A stretch of 64,000 nt of DNA. Source: Dugong dugon (lineage: Eukaryota > Chordata > Mammalia > Sirenia > Dugongidae). The notes beneath the pieces were generated by a model. The model was not told the DNA's origin and did not search any database. It saw only the letters and a list, made by a program, of their open reading frames with translations. The position numbers were made by a program, and so were the translations under genes. The stretch's first letter is position 1. Each line of letters opens with the position of its first letter. The stretch spans positions 138,038,734 through 138,102,733 of the forward strand of contig CM057462.1 of assembly GCA_030035585.1 (NCBI GenBank). Direction: 5' to 3'. Below, in pieces: positions 34,253 through 46,256 of the stretch.

Positions 34253-34329
34253 GGTTTTAGCAGTAGGTGGTTTTTTGGCTCTCCTTTTAGATTGATGTTT
34301 ACAGTGGCCGTCTGGGTTGTCACTTAATT

Positions 34330-34378
34330 CAGCTCTAGTTGCTATGAGTCAGAATTGACTCGATGGCAAAGAGTTTTA
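34330..34378 (+). mobile_element. SINE/RTE tail fragment
   Basis: AGTTGCTATGAGTCAGAATT then GACTCGATGGCAAAGAGTTT. Only the tail survives. Confidence 0.65.
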
Positions 34379-34737
34379 GTCTAATGTGGAAGATAGACAT
34401 TAAATAAACATTTATAAATGTTCCATTAGGTTAACTTGATTCTACAGTTTAAAATATATAACAGGGGTATCCCAGCACTCCCAGTTAGCTCTCTTTACCT
34501 TTGTCCTCCTGTCCATTCTTGAAGCCTCTCAGAGAACAAACAGCTCATGGCCCTGTGGGACTTATTAGAGAACAGCTGAATGAGGTGTGTGAGACAAAGT
34601 AGCCCACCTGTGATTACTATTCTCCAGGTCACCAGGGAGAATACCACTTCCTTGTTGAACAGCAGAGCTGGGCAGGGGCAAAGCCCTGGAGAAGTACTGA
34701 TTTATAGCAGACTATAGGTTTTATCTACCACCTGTTT
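34379..34737. other. No recognisable feature
   Basis: Apparently unique. Confidence 0.5.
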
Positions 34738-35122
34738 ATCATTTTGTTGTACTGCAGTGGCTTGCCTGTTCCTATGATGCTGGAAGCTATGCCACCAGTA
34801 TTTCAAACACCAGCAGGGTCACCCATGGTGGACAGGTTTCAGTGGAGCTTGCAGACTAAAACAGACTAGGAAGAAAGTCCTGGTGATGTACTTCTGGAGC
34901 CAACGAAAACCCTATGGATCACAACAGAATATTGTCTAACATAGTGTTAGAAGATGAGCCCCCTAGGTTGGAAGACATTTAAAATACACAATAGCTGCAA
35001 CAATAGGCTCAAACATACCAATGATCACGAAGATGACTCAGTATCAGCAACTTTTGCTCTATTGTACATGGGGTTGCCATGAGTTGGAGCCCACTCAATG
35101 GCAACTAGCAGCAACAATAGAT
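34738..35122 (+). mobile_element. Composite RTE derivative (5'UTR joined to 3' end)
   Basis: 34738-34982 matches the RTE 5'UTR seen at 14130-14375 (TTGTACTGCAGTGGCTTGCC, AGCTATGCCACCAGTATTTC, ATGAGCCCCCTAGGTTGGAA). 34983-35122 matches the RTE 3' end (TGCAACAATAGGCTCAAACA, GTACATGGGGTTGCCATGAG, ACTAGCAGCAACAATAG). The whole coding region is absent. It is either a one-off deletion or a non-autonomous family member. Confidence 0.8.
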
Positions 35123-36904
35123 TTTGTGCCAAAGAAATAGACTCACTTCTTTGAATAGCAAGATATTCTATGTAAATGCAGATACACAGCAGCAAGAGGA
35201 ATAGGAGATGACGAGGAAGTTTTGTTTTGGTGCTGTATGAACTTCCATACACTACATGTGGGAGGCTCTAAACTGCAAAGAATAGGTTGGGGCCAGTGTA
35301 CATCATCTTTCTTTTTTTTGGAATAGGCTGACTGGCAATTTGCAACTTGGTAGGTGAAGTTTGACCTAAGGTCTACATACTTATTTCTGAATATTTTTCT
35401 GGTTCCTTCACTCCCTTTATAGCTAGCTGCTTTCTCCTTTTCTCCCCAATCTCCACCTGCTAAGTCTAATCCAAGTGTATCTCAACATATGTCATGTATA
35501 GCTTTGTGTGAATTTAAGTCACCTTTACTTTTTTTCGGGGTATTTGTAGTTTAGCTTCATCTCAGTTGAGGAATGTGAAGTGTGCTAGTAAAAACACTAC
35601 AGGCATAGCCAGGAGTTAGGAGGGTTTGGGGGCGTGTGTAGGAGGCTTGCCAGGGAAGCCTCTGAATGCATGTGGAGCAGGAGCTGCTAATCCAGCTGTG
35701 CCCGCAGAGGCAGAACAGAAGCCACTCTTGTTACTTCACTCTTGTTGAAGATTCAGGAGGATTAGTCAAGGCTCCTCATGCTCCAGGCTCCTGATGTCAG
35801 TCCCGTTACTGATGCTGAGGATACAGAGGTTAAGAGATTTTCCTTCATCAACTGTCGAGCTCTAATTCCCTTACTTGCTAGCTGGGCAGATTATTTAAAC
35901 TCTTGGAGCATCAGACACCTCACCTGTAAAATGTGGATAATAATAGATGCCTCTTCAGAAGACTGTTGCTAGGAAGATTGAATGAAATGCTGCTTGCACA
36001 GTGCTTAGCATAACGCCTAACACTTTGTCAAGCACTCAAGTAAGCTATTAGCTGTTACTGTGAAAAGAGAAGCCAAACTAAGATTGTGCTTGCTACTATT
36101 TTCCATCGAGTTTGAGCAAACACTGGCCCATTTCCACTAACGTGAGGGAGGGGGAGAAAAGGTGAGGGTTTTAACAAGCTCTAAATGATCTCATCATGCA
36201 GCTGGTGATAGAGATGCAACTCAGGCAACTGCAGAGACGTTCTGATTGACACTTCTCCTACTCCCTGAAGGCTTAGTGCTGAAATAGTGGCATGAATGAC
36301 AGGTTTTCATCTTCCCCCCAATTTTCCTGCCTACATGGGTAATCTTGGGGTGCTATCTCTGTGCTGCACCTGATGAAGAATACAAAACTCTGACAAAGAT
36401 GTTTGAAGTGTATTAAATTTCTTGCTTCTAAGAATATTGCTTTGCAAATCCATCCAGGGACTCTGGCATATCTGATAAACATAAACATAATCATACCATA
36501 TTAGGATTTAAGGAGCTGCATTCTGGGCCCAGTAATTTGAGCTTTCACTATATTTAGACAAATTCAAACTGAAAAAAAAAAAAGTGACGGCAGCAGTTGT
36601 TAAATATTAGAATGAGTATTTAACAGTGAATATGTTCTCATTTCTCCAAGGTGGTTTAGAAGTGATGCTGCCTGAGGAATAGATGCAATAACAGGACATA
36701 CTGAGCTGTCTGTTAGCCCTATTTTACTGAGTGGAAGCTCTTGTTCAAATGCCTTATATTAGGCATTTTACACAGTGTCTCAGATTTAACCATATTTTGA
36801 CCTTACTTCCTTTCTAAGGTAGAATATATGAGTATATCAACATACAAAGTAGATTTACCTCCACCCATATCTCCTATAATAATTAAAATAATTTTAAATA
36901 ACCC
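35123..36904. other. Gene-free stretch with one MIR
   Basis: A + strand MIR fragment lies at about 35850-36060 (GACACCTCACCTGTAAAATG, AGTGCTTAGCATAACGCC). A short A-run lies at 36571-36582. The rest looks unique. I checked 35640-35800 for exon-like character and saw nothing convincing. Confidence 0.5.
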
Positions 36905-37416
36905 TGTCTAGTCATCTAGTCATCTGTAACAGAAATACCACAAATGAATGGCTTTAATAAAGAGAAATTTATTTTCTCACAGACTAGTAGGCTAGAAGTC
37001 CAAACTCGGGGCATCAGCTCTAGGGGAAGGCTTTTTCTCTCTGTCAGCTCTGGAAAAAAGTCCTTGTCATCAATCTTCTCCTGGACTAGGAGCTTCTCCG
37101 CTCAGGGACCACAGGTCCAAAGGATGTGCTCTGCTCCCTGCACTGTTTTCTTGGTGGTATGAGGTCCCCCACTCTCTGCTTGCTTCCCTTTCATTTTATC
37201 TCTTGTAAGATAAAAGGTGGTGCAGGCCACACTCCAGGGAAACTCCCCTTACATTGGATCAGGGATGTGATCTTAGTAAGGGTGTTTCAATGCCATCCTA
37301 ATCCTCTTTAACATAAAATTACAATCACAAAATGGAGGACAACCACACAGTATTGGGAATCATGGCCTAACCAAGTTGACATATATTTTTTGGGGGACAC
37401 AATTCAATTCGTGACA
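36905..37416 (-). mobile_element. Solo LTR, MLT1-like (ERVL-MaLR)
   Basis: Antisense LTR from TGTCTAGTCATC (36905) to ACACAATTCAATTCGTGACA (37416). Internal motifs are shared with 42.7 kb: GAGAAATTTATTTTCTCACA, AGTAGGCTAGAAGTCCAAAC, AATCATGGCCTAACCAAGTT. Flanking AACCC (36900-36904) and AACTC (37417-37421) fit a decayed 5-bp duplication. Confidence 0.8.
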
Positions 37417-37896
37417 AACTCTTAAGTATTTATTGCATGCTTATTATGTATCAGGCTGATGGCAAATAGTTTACATGTTTTATATCCTCTGAACTCTAAC
37501 TTTTGTATTTAACTTTCTACTTGACAATTCCACTTGAGTATCCCATAGGCATAACAAACTTAATAGAACCAAAACAAAACTCTTGATTGGCTCCTATAAA
37601 TCTGATATTTTCCATCGTGGTGAATAACACCACCATGTAGCCAGCTGCAGAAAATCATAGAAGTTATCCTTAACTTTGCCATTTCATTTGCATCCTACGT
37701 CTCATCTGTCAGAAAGTCCTGCTGCTTTTATCTCCAAAATGAATACAGAATCTGTCTATTTCTCTCCAAAATCCACTCTGGCTACCCTAGTCCAAGCCAC
37801 CACCACCCTTCACTTTGGCCACTGCAATAGACTCCTTCCAGCTTTCACGGTTGCCCCCAAAATCCTTAATGTACAGAGAGGCCAGAGTGATCTTTT

Positions 37897-38872
37897 CCCC
37901 AGACAATTTATTATGGAAATTGTAAAACATACAGCAAAGTTGAAATAATTTTATAGTGAACATCCACATACCCACCACCTAGACTCTACCATTAATGTTT
38001 TACTTATACTTGTTTTATCACATTTCTGTCCATCTATCCATCCTTGTGTTCATCCGTTAAGCCAATTGAACTTTGGTGCATTTCAAAGAAATTGCAGATG
38101 TCAGTACTCTTCCCTCTAAACAGTTCAGCATGCGTGTCATTAACTGGAGTTGAATATTTGTGTAGTTTTTTTCCTCTAACGTGAAATTTAAATCCTTCAT
38201 TTACATTTGCTCAGTTTTGGCTACTGTATAATTCTAACCCTTATCAAGTATAGAACATTACCATCATTCCAGAAAGTTTATTTATCCCCTTCTCAGTCAT
38301 ACCTTGCCCCACCTCACCTCCCAGAGTAAACCACTGTTCTAATTTTTTCCATTGTAGATTACTTTTGCCTGTTACAGAATATCATATAAATGGAATCATA
38401 TACCATGCTGTTACGCAAATAAACTACACCTTCTAAGTTTGTTTGCCAGCCATGCCCTCCCCTAGTGAGGTATTTTCCTAAGCACCGCTACGCTAATTTT
38501 TATACATGTTGCTGTGAAAAATTAGCATAGCATGCTTAGGAAAATATCTTGTAGGGTGGGGCGAAGGCACGGTTGGCAAACAAACATAGAAGGCGTACAT
38601 TATTTGCATAAAAATATGGTAGTATGTTGTTGCCTGTGTCAGTAATTCATTCCTTTTAATTGCTGAGTAGTAGCCCATTTATGAATATATCGAAGCTTGT
38701 TTATGATTCTTTTATTGATGGATACCTGGAATGTTTCCAGATTTGGGCTATTATGAATAAATCTCTATGAATATTCTTGCATGAGTCTTTTTGTGAACAT
38801 ACGTTTTCATTTGTTTTGGGTAAATACCTACGAATAGACTTGTTGGGTAGGTGTATGTTTATTTTTAAAGCG
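37897..38872 (-). mobile_element. Old L1 3' end, split by MITE
   Basis: Read on the + strand: TTTATTATGGAAATTGTAAA, GAACATCCACATACCCACCA, TATCATATAAATGGAATCAT, then after the MITE TTGATGGATACCTGGAATGT and TTTGGGCTATTATGAATAA. This is the antisense of an old L1 ORF2 terminus and 3'UTR. Confidence 0.75.
38401..38621. mobile_element. Palindromic MITE, copy 1
   Basis: 221 bp. The left arm begins TACCATGCTGTTACGCAAAT and the right arm ends TTTGCATAAAAATATGGTA. The arms complement each other through CACCTTCTAAGTTTGTTTGCC / GGCAAACAAACATAGAAGGC and further inward (TTAGCATAGC / GCTACGCTAA), leaving a loop of about 20 nt near 38505. It lies in the antisense L1, with TA at its ends. Confidence 0.85.
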
Positions 38873-39465
38873 GAGTGAATTTTTAAAAATGTGTTAAATA
38901 ATGTCGTACCCTATTAAAAATCCTGCAGTGACTTCCCATTGCACTAAGAATGGAATCCCACCGTAGCATATAAAACCCAGAAAGTAGGCTTCTGTCTTCC
39001 TCTCCAGCTCAATCTCATGTTACTCCTCTGATCACATCTTCTACATGCACTCTACGCCAGCTTGTCCCATTCCAGTCTATTTCTTGAAAAACAATTCATT
39101 CCCCACACTACTTTGCCTCTCTGCAGCATTTGATGCTCTTGTCTATTTCTTTTCCTTGAAATAGTATTATTTGGCTTATATAAGTGTATTCTTTCCTGGT
39201 TTCCTCTGCCTCTATGGCCCCACTTTCTTGATTTCCTTTAGAGGCTCTTCTATTGCTTATCCTTCAGTTATTGGTGTTCCAGGTTTCTCCCCTTGGTCTT
39301 ATTCTTATTGTCCTCCACACAATATCCTTGGAAGATATCATCTACATTCATGTCTTCAGTCACCGCCTGTATACTGATTGTCCTCTCAGCTAGATCCCAG
39401 CCCAGATCTTTCCCTGAGCTAGAGACCTATAATCCAAACGTCTCTAATTGCAAGTCCCAAAGACT

Positions 39466-40008
39466 CTGTGTTAGTCTCCAAAGATGGGCCCCAAATGAGC
39501 TATGCCTCTCAGTTTTCATGCTCTTCTGGGGACGTTTTCCCTTGAATCTGGGCCAGCCCCATGACTCTTTCTTAACTGATGGGATGTGGCAGAAATGATG
39601 CTATGTGGTTTCCAAGACTAGGTCATTAGAAGCTTTGCAGCATCTGCCTAGGCCTCTTGAAATGCTTGCCCTTGGAATTCTATCTCTTATAATCCTGCTA
39701 CCCTCCTGTGTGAAGCCCATGCCACAAAGACAGGTCATGTATAGGTGGACAAGCCCAGATGAGCTCTATCCAATAGCCAGCATCAAATGTCACCCATGAG
39801 AGTGAGCCATCTTGGACAAGCTGTCCAGTTGAGCCTTCACAGGTTTGCAGCCCCAGATAATGTCTAACAGTAACTTTGTGAGAGACTGCAAGCAAAAATT
39901 TCCCAACTGAGCCTAGTCAAATCATAGAACCATGAGCAATAATCATCAACTATTGTGTTAAGCCACTAAGTTTTGGAGTGGTTATGCAGCAACAGATAAC
40001 TTGAACAA
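39466..40008 (+). mobile_element. LTR-like repeat inside L2
   Basis: Starts TGTGTTAGTCTCCAAAGATG. Near its end are TATTGTGTTAAGCCACTAAG and TTTTGGAGTGGTTATGCAGC, typical of old MaLR-class LTRs. L2 sequence is continuous across it. Confidence 0.5.
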
Positions 40009-40623
40009 ACACCTCAAATATAATATTCCCAAACTGAAAAAAGTGTCTTTTTTCCTAAACCAGGTTTTCTTTTTATGTTCCTTGTTCTCATTAATGGCAC
40101 AGCTGTCTAGACAATCTGAACCTGGGAGTCATTCTTCTTTCCTTTATTTCTGGATCAACTTCCACATCTATCCAGCTTCCCTCCTAGTTCTGTAAATTTT
40201 ATGATCTAAATAGCTCCTGTAGCTCTCCCTTCCTCTCAGCCCTGTTCTTGCTGCCTTAGTTAGGTCCCTCACTATCTCTTACCTGCAGGTACAGTACTAT
40301 ACGGATTTCCCTGGCCTCTCCCAACTCCCATCATTACCCCCTTCCATTGTCCACTTTGCTGTCAGTCATCTTCCTAAAACATGGATTTGATCTCGGCTAT
40401 AAAGCCTTTCATGGATCCCAATTGCTCTCAGGATTAAGTACAAACTTTAGCAGGGTACACAGACCCTTCATAATGTGGCCCATTATCTTTTTGCCTTCAG
40501 TGATTTTGGCTGTTCCTCTGTGGCCCCTCCATCCCTTCAATACCTACTTCCATCTCCCCCAGAATGCCCTGTTTTCTCTTTCATCTCTGGGCCTTTGCAC
40601 ATTCCTTTCTGTACACAGTCTTG

Positions 40624-40862
40624 TAGGGGTTAAGAATTCAGACTCTTTATCGCATTGTGGCTTTGACACTTTCCAGCTGTGTGACTTTGGCCAATTTGCT
40701 TAACCCTTTGTTTATCATTTAGCACAATGGAAATAAAAATAGAGACTGATTCATATGGTTCTTGTAAGGATTAAAAAGATTAATGCAGGGAAGGAGCTTA
40801 GAACAGTGCCTAACACTTTATAAACACAACAGTGCCAGCACATCAGTAAGCGTTGACTTGCT
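40624..40862 (+). mobile_element. MIR inside L2
   Basis: GGGTTAAGAATTCAGACTCT, CAGCTGTGTGACTTTGGCCA, AGAACAGTGCCTAACAC, CATCAGTAAGCGTTGAC. L2 flanks both sides. Confidence 0.8.
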
Positions 40863-41374
40863 ATTATATTTCTTTTCCTTGGAATCCTGTCTTTTACCAC
40901 TTGCTCTTCTCCCTGATATTTTTGCCCAGTAAACTCCAATACATCTTGGAAGACTGAGCTCCAGAATCTTAATTTTAGGGAAGTCATCAGTAACTTCTCT
41001 AAGTTCTTGATTTATGCCCTTTGTTCCCTGTCCCCATATTTTGTAGATTCATTAGTATTGTACTTACCACTTTGTATTTAAAATATTTAATTACCAGACA
41101 GAAAAACTGGCACTGAGTCCCAGGGCCTAGCACATGACAGGGGCTCAATAAGTTCTTGAGGAGTGAATGATGGACGAACAGATAACTAATAAAGGAATCC
41201 ATGGTAGAAAATATTCCCAGTCTGCTTGGGGAAGTGAGCATTAGAGATGAAAAGAACGAAGACGTTAGAGTTTGAAGGAGAACATTTTTGTATTAGCGAA
41301 ACTTGGTTGTGGAATATTGCTGCTAATTATTATTTTCGTTCCTTCCCAAATTAGTGTGAGATGTACAAAAACCA

Positions 41375-42490
41375 TAAAACCAAACCTCACTGACTTTGAG
41401 TCAATTCTGACTTATGAAGACCCATGTGTTACAGAGTAGAACTGAGCTCTATAGGATTTTCTTGGCCATAATCTTACAGAAGCAGATCACCAGGTCTTTC
41501 TTCCGAGGTGTTACTGTGTGGGTTTGAATCACCAACTTTGTGGTTAGTTGTTATTTTTGTTGTTAGGTGCTGTTGAGTCAGTGCAGACTCATAGCGACCC
41601 TATGTACAACAGAACGAAACACTGCCCAGTTTTGCGCCACCCTCACAATCATTATTATGCTTGATCCCATTATTGTAGCCACTGTGTCAATCCATCTTAT
41701 TGAGGGTCTTCCTCTTTTTCGCTGACCCTCTACCTAGCATGATGTCCTTTTCCAGGGACTAATCCCTCCTGATAACATGTCCAAAGTATGTAAGACATAG
41801 TCTCACCATCCTTGCTTCTAAGGAGCATTCTGGTTGTACTTCTTCCAAGACAGATTTGTGCATCCCTTTGGCAGTCCATGGTGTATTCAATACTCTTTGC
41901 CAACACCACAATTCAAAGGCATCAATTCTTCTTTGGTCTTCCTTGTTCATTGTCCAGCTTTCGCATGCATATGAGGTGATTGAAAACACCTTGGCTTGAG
42001 TCAGGCGCACCTTAATCTTCAAGGTGACATCTTTGCTTTTCAACACTTTAAATAGGTCTTTTGCAGCAGATTTGCCCAATGCAATGCATGCTTTGATTTC
42101 TTGACTGCTGCTTCCATGGGTGTTGATTGTAGATCCAAGTAAAATGAAATCCTTGACAACTTTAGTCTTTTCTCCCCTTATCATGATGTTGCTTATTGGT
42201 CCAGCTGTGAGGATTTTTGTTTTCTTTATATTGAAGTGTAATCCATACTGAAGGCTGTGGTCTTTGATCTTCATCAGTAAGTGCTTCAAGTCCTCTTCAC
42301 TTTCAGTAAGCAAGTTTGTGTCATCTGTATAACGCAGGTTGTTAATGCATCTTCCTCCAGTCTTGATGCCCCGTTCTTCCTCAGAGTCCAGCTTCTCGGA
42401 TTATTTGCTCAGTGTACAGATTGAATAGGTATGGTGAAAGGGTGCTGTTAGTAGCTGAGAGCAAACAATTTGTGCCACTTAGGGACCTCT
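41375..42490 (-). mobile_element. AfroSINE split by an RTE insertion
   Basis: The tail half is at 41375-41547 (AAACCAAACCTCACTGACTT, CAACTTTGTGGTTAG) and the head half at 42447-42490 (GTAGCTGAGAGCAAACAATT, GTGCCACTTAGGGACCTC). GTTAG (41543-41547 and 42447-42451) is repeated at the break. Confidence 0.8.
41548..42446 (-). pseudogene. RTE reverse transcriptase C-terminal half and 3' end
   Basis: 5'-truncated RTE on the minus strand. It holds the longest intact RTE frame in the window: 184 codons at 42313-41759, without an ATG at the start. It covers LTESEEDLKHLLMK just after the catalytic box, AKVFSITSYACESWTMNKED in the middle, and FELWCWQRVLN then EVQPECSLEARMVRLCLTYF at the end. Just upstream the catalytic box reads YTDD (complement near 42325-42336), not YADD as in the copy at 18.4 kb. 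The 3' end at 41548 is TTGTTATTTTTGTTGTTAGG (complement of the AACAACA tail). Confidence 0.85.
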
Positions 42491-42712
42491 GAGATGTACA
42501 GACAGTAATAAAAATTGCATCTTGAGTCTGGAACTATGTTGTCATTTGGCTCATCTTATCCCCTTTCCCTACTTCCTTATCATTATGAGAGATTAACACT
42601 TATGGCGGGGTCATAGTGCCCTCTTCATTCCTCTGGGCACACTCAATGATCCACATTCGTTCAAAAGTATGAAGAAACCAAGCGGCTTTATTTGCTCAGG
42701 AAATAGTGATGA
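42491..42712. other. No recognisable feature
   Basis: Short unique stretch before the LTR. Confidence 0.5.
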
Positions 42713-45227
42713 CCTGGTGGCTTGGTCATCTACTGCTGCTATAACAGAAATACCACAAGTGGATGACTTTAACAAAGAGAAATTTATTCTCTCACAATCT
42801 AGTAGGCCAGAAGTCCAAATTCAGGGTGTCAGCTCCAGGGGGAGGCTTTCTCTGCCGGGTCTGGGGGAAGGTCCTTGGCATCAATCTTCTACTGGTCTCA
42901 GAGCTTCTCAGTGCAGGAACCTCAGGTCTGAAGGAAACATTCTGCTCCCAGCACTGCTTTCTTGGTGGGACGAGGTCCCCATGTCTCTGTGCTCACTTCT
43001 CACTTTTATATCTCAAAAGAGATTGGCTTAAAACACAATATAATCTTGTAGATCTCATCAATATAACTGCCACTAATCCATCTCATTAACATCATAGTGA
43101 TAGGATTTCCAACACATAGGAAAATCATATCAGATGACAAAAAGGTAGACAATCACACAGTACAGGGAATCATGGCCTAGCCAAATTGACACACATATTT
43201 TTTTCAAATTTTTTCATTGTACTTTAGATAGTTACTCATTAAACAGTCAGTACACATATTGTTTTATGACATTGGTTAAGAACACTACGATGTGTCAACA
43301 CTCTCCCTTCTCGACCCTGAGGACCTTTTTTTGGTGAAAATATACACAGCCAAACTTACACCATTTTGAAAATTTCTACATGTACAATTCAGTGACATTG
43401 ATTACATTCTTCCAGCTATGCTGCTATTCTCACTACCCTTTTCCAAATTATTCCATCACCATTAATCGTCAACTCACTGTCCCCTAGGCTTCCCATCAAA
43501 CCTTTTGAGTTGCTGTTGTCAATTTGATCTCACATAGATAATTATTTTTTTTTTTTTGTATGTTAGATGAAGGTTTACAGAACAAATAGTTTTTCATTAA
43601 ACAGTTACTATATATATTGCCCCATGACAATGAATAACAACCCCATGACATGTCAACATGTCCCTTCTCAACCTTGGGTTCCCTATCACCAGCTTTCCTG
43701 TCCCCTCCTGCCTTCTAGTCCTTGTCCCTGGACTGCTGTGCCTCATTAGTCCTGTTTTGTTTTATGAGGCTCTCCAATCCCCTGCTGAATGGTGAACTTT
43801 GGGAGGGGCTTCATCATTGAGCTAAAAGGGTGTCCGGGGGCCATACTCTTGGAGTTTCTCCAGTCTGTCAGGCCAGTAAATCCTTTTTTTTGTGAGGTAG
43901 AACTCTGTTCTACATCCTTCTCCAGGTCTGTCCAGAACCCTCTGTTGTGATCCTGGTCAGAGCAGTCAGTGGCGGTAGCTGGGCACCATCTAGCTGTACT
44001 GGACTCAGTTTGGTGAAGGCCATGGTAGCTGTGGTCCTTTAGCCCTTTGGACTAATCTTTTCCTTGTATCCTGTTCTCATTGTTCTCCCTTGCTCCCAAA
44101 GCAGTGAGACCAGTTGAGTATCTTAGATGGCTGCCCACAGGCTTTTAAGACCGCAGATGCTACTCACCAAGGTAGAAAGTAGAACATTGTCTTTATAAAC
44201 TGTGTTATGCCAATTGAGCTAGATGTTCCCTGAGACCATGGTTGCCACAGCCCTCTGCCCAGCAATTCAGTCCCTCAGGGAATTTGGAAGTGTCTATGGA
44301 GCTTCCATGACCTTTCCTTGTACAAGTTGTGCTGGTTTCCCCAGTATTGTGTACTGTCTCACCCTTCACCCAAGATACCACTTATCTATTGCCTATTTAG
44401 TATTTCCTCCCCCACCCCTCCTATCCCCTGTAACCAACAAAGATTGTTACTTTTTGTGTGTGAACTTTTTCATGAGTTTTTACAATAGAGGTATCCTACA
44501 ATATTTGTCCTTTTATGATTGACTTATTTCACTCAGCATAATGTCCTCCAGTTTCATCCATGTTATGAGATGCTTCACTGATTCATCACTGTTCTTTCAC
44601 GTTGCATGTACTCCATTGTGTGTAGGTACCATAGTTTGTTTATCCATTCATCTTTTGATGGGCATCTAGGTTGTTTCCATCGTTTTGCTATTGTGAACAA
44701 TGCTGCCATGAACATAGGTGTGCATATGTCTATTTGAGTGATGGCTCTTATTTCTCTAGGATATATTCCCAGGAGCGGGATTGTATTTTGTAGTGCTTTT
44801 TTTTGTGGTGCTGACGTTTTCTTTGTTCCTCTTACTCTCCTGTGATGACTTCCTTTTGTTTGTGGATTTTTTTTTTCACTTCTTTTGTTTTTGTAGGTTT
44901 TGTTTTTCTTCTTTATTTTGATGAGTAGGTTTGTTAACTTTCTTTGTGGTTATGTTGGAATTTACCCTTATCTTCCTTTATTTGAACCAGTCTATTATTA
45001 CTTGGTATCCCTTGACTTCCTCTCCATTAGAAGGTTCTATTCCTACCCTGTTTATTCCCTCTTTTATTGTTCTGATGCTGTTGTCATTTACAGATTAACC
45101 TCTCTGGTTCCCTTTTGTAATTCTTTTGGTTTTGCATAGTCCTTAAGAGTTCATTTCCTAGGTTGGTATCTGGCTAGTACAATCCTCTGTCCTAGATTCA
45201 GCCTGTGCTCTGATATTTGTTCTCAGA

Positions 45228-46256
45228 TCAAAGGACTTCCTTTAATAAGTCTTGTAAGTTCAGTTTGGTTTTTACATAGTCCCTTAATTTCTGTTTATCT
45301 GGAAATTACCTAATTTCACCAACATATTTGAATGACAGTTTTACAGGATATATTATTCTTGGCTGGTAATTTTTTTCTTTCAAGGTTTTATATATATCAT
45401 CCCATTGCCTTCTTGCCCGCATGGTTTCTGCAGAATAATCCAAGCTTAGTATTATTTTTTCTCCTCTGTATGTGACTTTTTGTTTTTCTTGAGCTGCTCT
45501 CAGGATTCTTTGTTTGTCTTTGGTTTTAGTGAGTGTGATTATGATAGGCCTTGGTGATTTCTTTTTTGGGGTCTATCCTACATGAGGTTTGTTGAGCTTC
45601 TTGGATGGTCAGCTTTTCATTTTTCATGATATTGGGGAATTTTTCTGTCAGCAATTCTTCAATGATCCTCTCTGTGTTTTCTGTTTTCTCCCCCTGTTCT
45701 GAGACTCCGATCACTCGAAGATTTTTGCTTTTGATTGTATCCCACATAATTCTCAGGGTTTCTTCCTTTTTCTTTTGTCCTGTTTTCTGATTTTTCCTCA
45801 GAGTTGTAGCCAAGTGTTTGTCTTCAGTTTTGCTGATCTTATCTTCCATCGTTTCAAACCTCCTCCTCAGCCCTTCTAGGACACTGTCCATTTCTGAAAT
45901 CTTGTTGTTTATCTTTTGGATTTCTGATTGTTGTTTGTGTATGATTTCTAGTTGTGTATTTATTTTAGCATTTTGTTCCTGTATTATTTTCTTGAAATAT
46001 TCCATTTTTTGTCTTTATTTTCCATGAATTTGTCTGCCTTTTCCATGAATTTGTCTACTTTTTCCTCATTTTTGTCTGTTTTTTGCTTCAATTCTTGGAT
46101 AATTCTGAATATTAGAGATTTGAATTCCCTATCAGTTAGGTCTAGTGCCTTTTCTTCTACTGGAAGGTCATCTGGCATTTTATTTTGGATGCCTACTAGA
46201 ACCATCCTATCCTGTTTTTGAATACGTTTTGATATTGTTTGCTGTCTTTGGGGCAT
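45228..46256 (-). pseudogene. L1 ORF1 of the half-L1
   Basis: Begins with MPQRQQTISKRIQKQDRM (46256 downward), followed by a coiled-coil region. The frame breaks near 46000, resumes at 46005-45526 (including QKINNKISEMDSVLEGLRRR and the RNA-binding region start WDTIKSKNLRVIGV), and breaks again near 45530 before the C-terminal domain (RQWDDIY-type sequence near 45420). ORF1 proteins bind RNA and trimerise. This copy is inactivated by frameshifts but still follows the full domain order. A 24-bp in-frame repeat gives DKFMEKADKFMEN. Confidence 0.85.

Larger units (their letters stand above)
37500..39085 (+). mobile_element. L2 copy 1, split by L1 and MITE
   Basis: The left part 37500-37896 (CAGAAAGTCCTGCTGC, CCTAGTCCAAGCCACCACCA, GGCCAGAGTGATCTTTTC) and right part 38885-39085 (AAATCCTGCAGTGACTTCCC, CTCCAGCTCAATCTCATG) are collinear L2. 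Between them lies an antisense L1. GAGTGATCTTTT at 37885 and GAGTGAATTTTT at 38873 mark the insertion. Confidence 0.8.
39086..41180 (+). mobile_element. L2 copy 2, long, interrupted by LTR-like repeat and MIR
   Basis: Upstream L2 sequence (TTTGCCTCTCTGCAGCATTT, CTAGATCCCAGCCCAGATCT) restarts at 39086 after copy 1, so this is a separate L2. It continues at 40009 (CACCTCAAATATAATATTCC), 40341 (GTCCACTTTGCTGTCAG) and 40590 (GGGCCTTTGCACATTCC). After a MIR it ends at about 41180 (GGGCTCAATAAGTTCTTGAG). No ORF survives. Confidence 0.8.

Noticed and set aside
35640..35980. Possible host exon
   Set aside because: No long frame with splice sites; the later part is MIR sequence.
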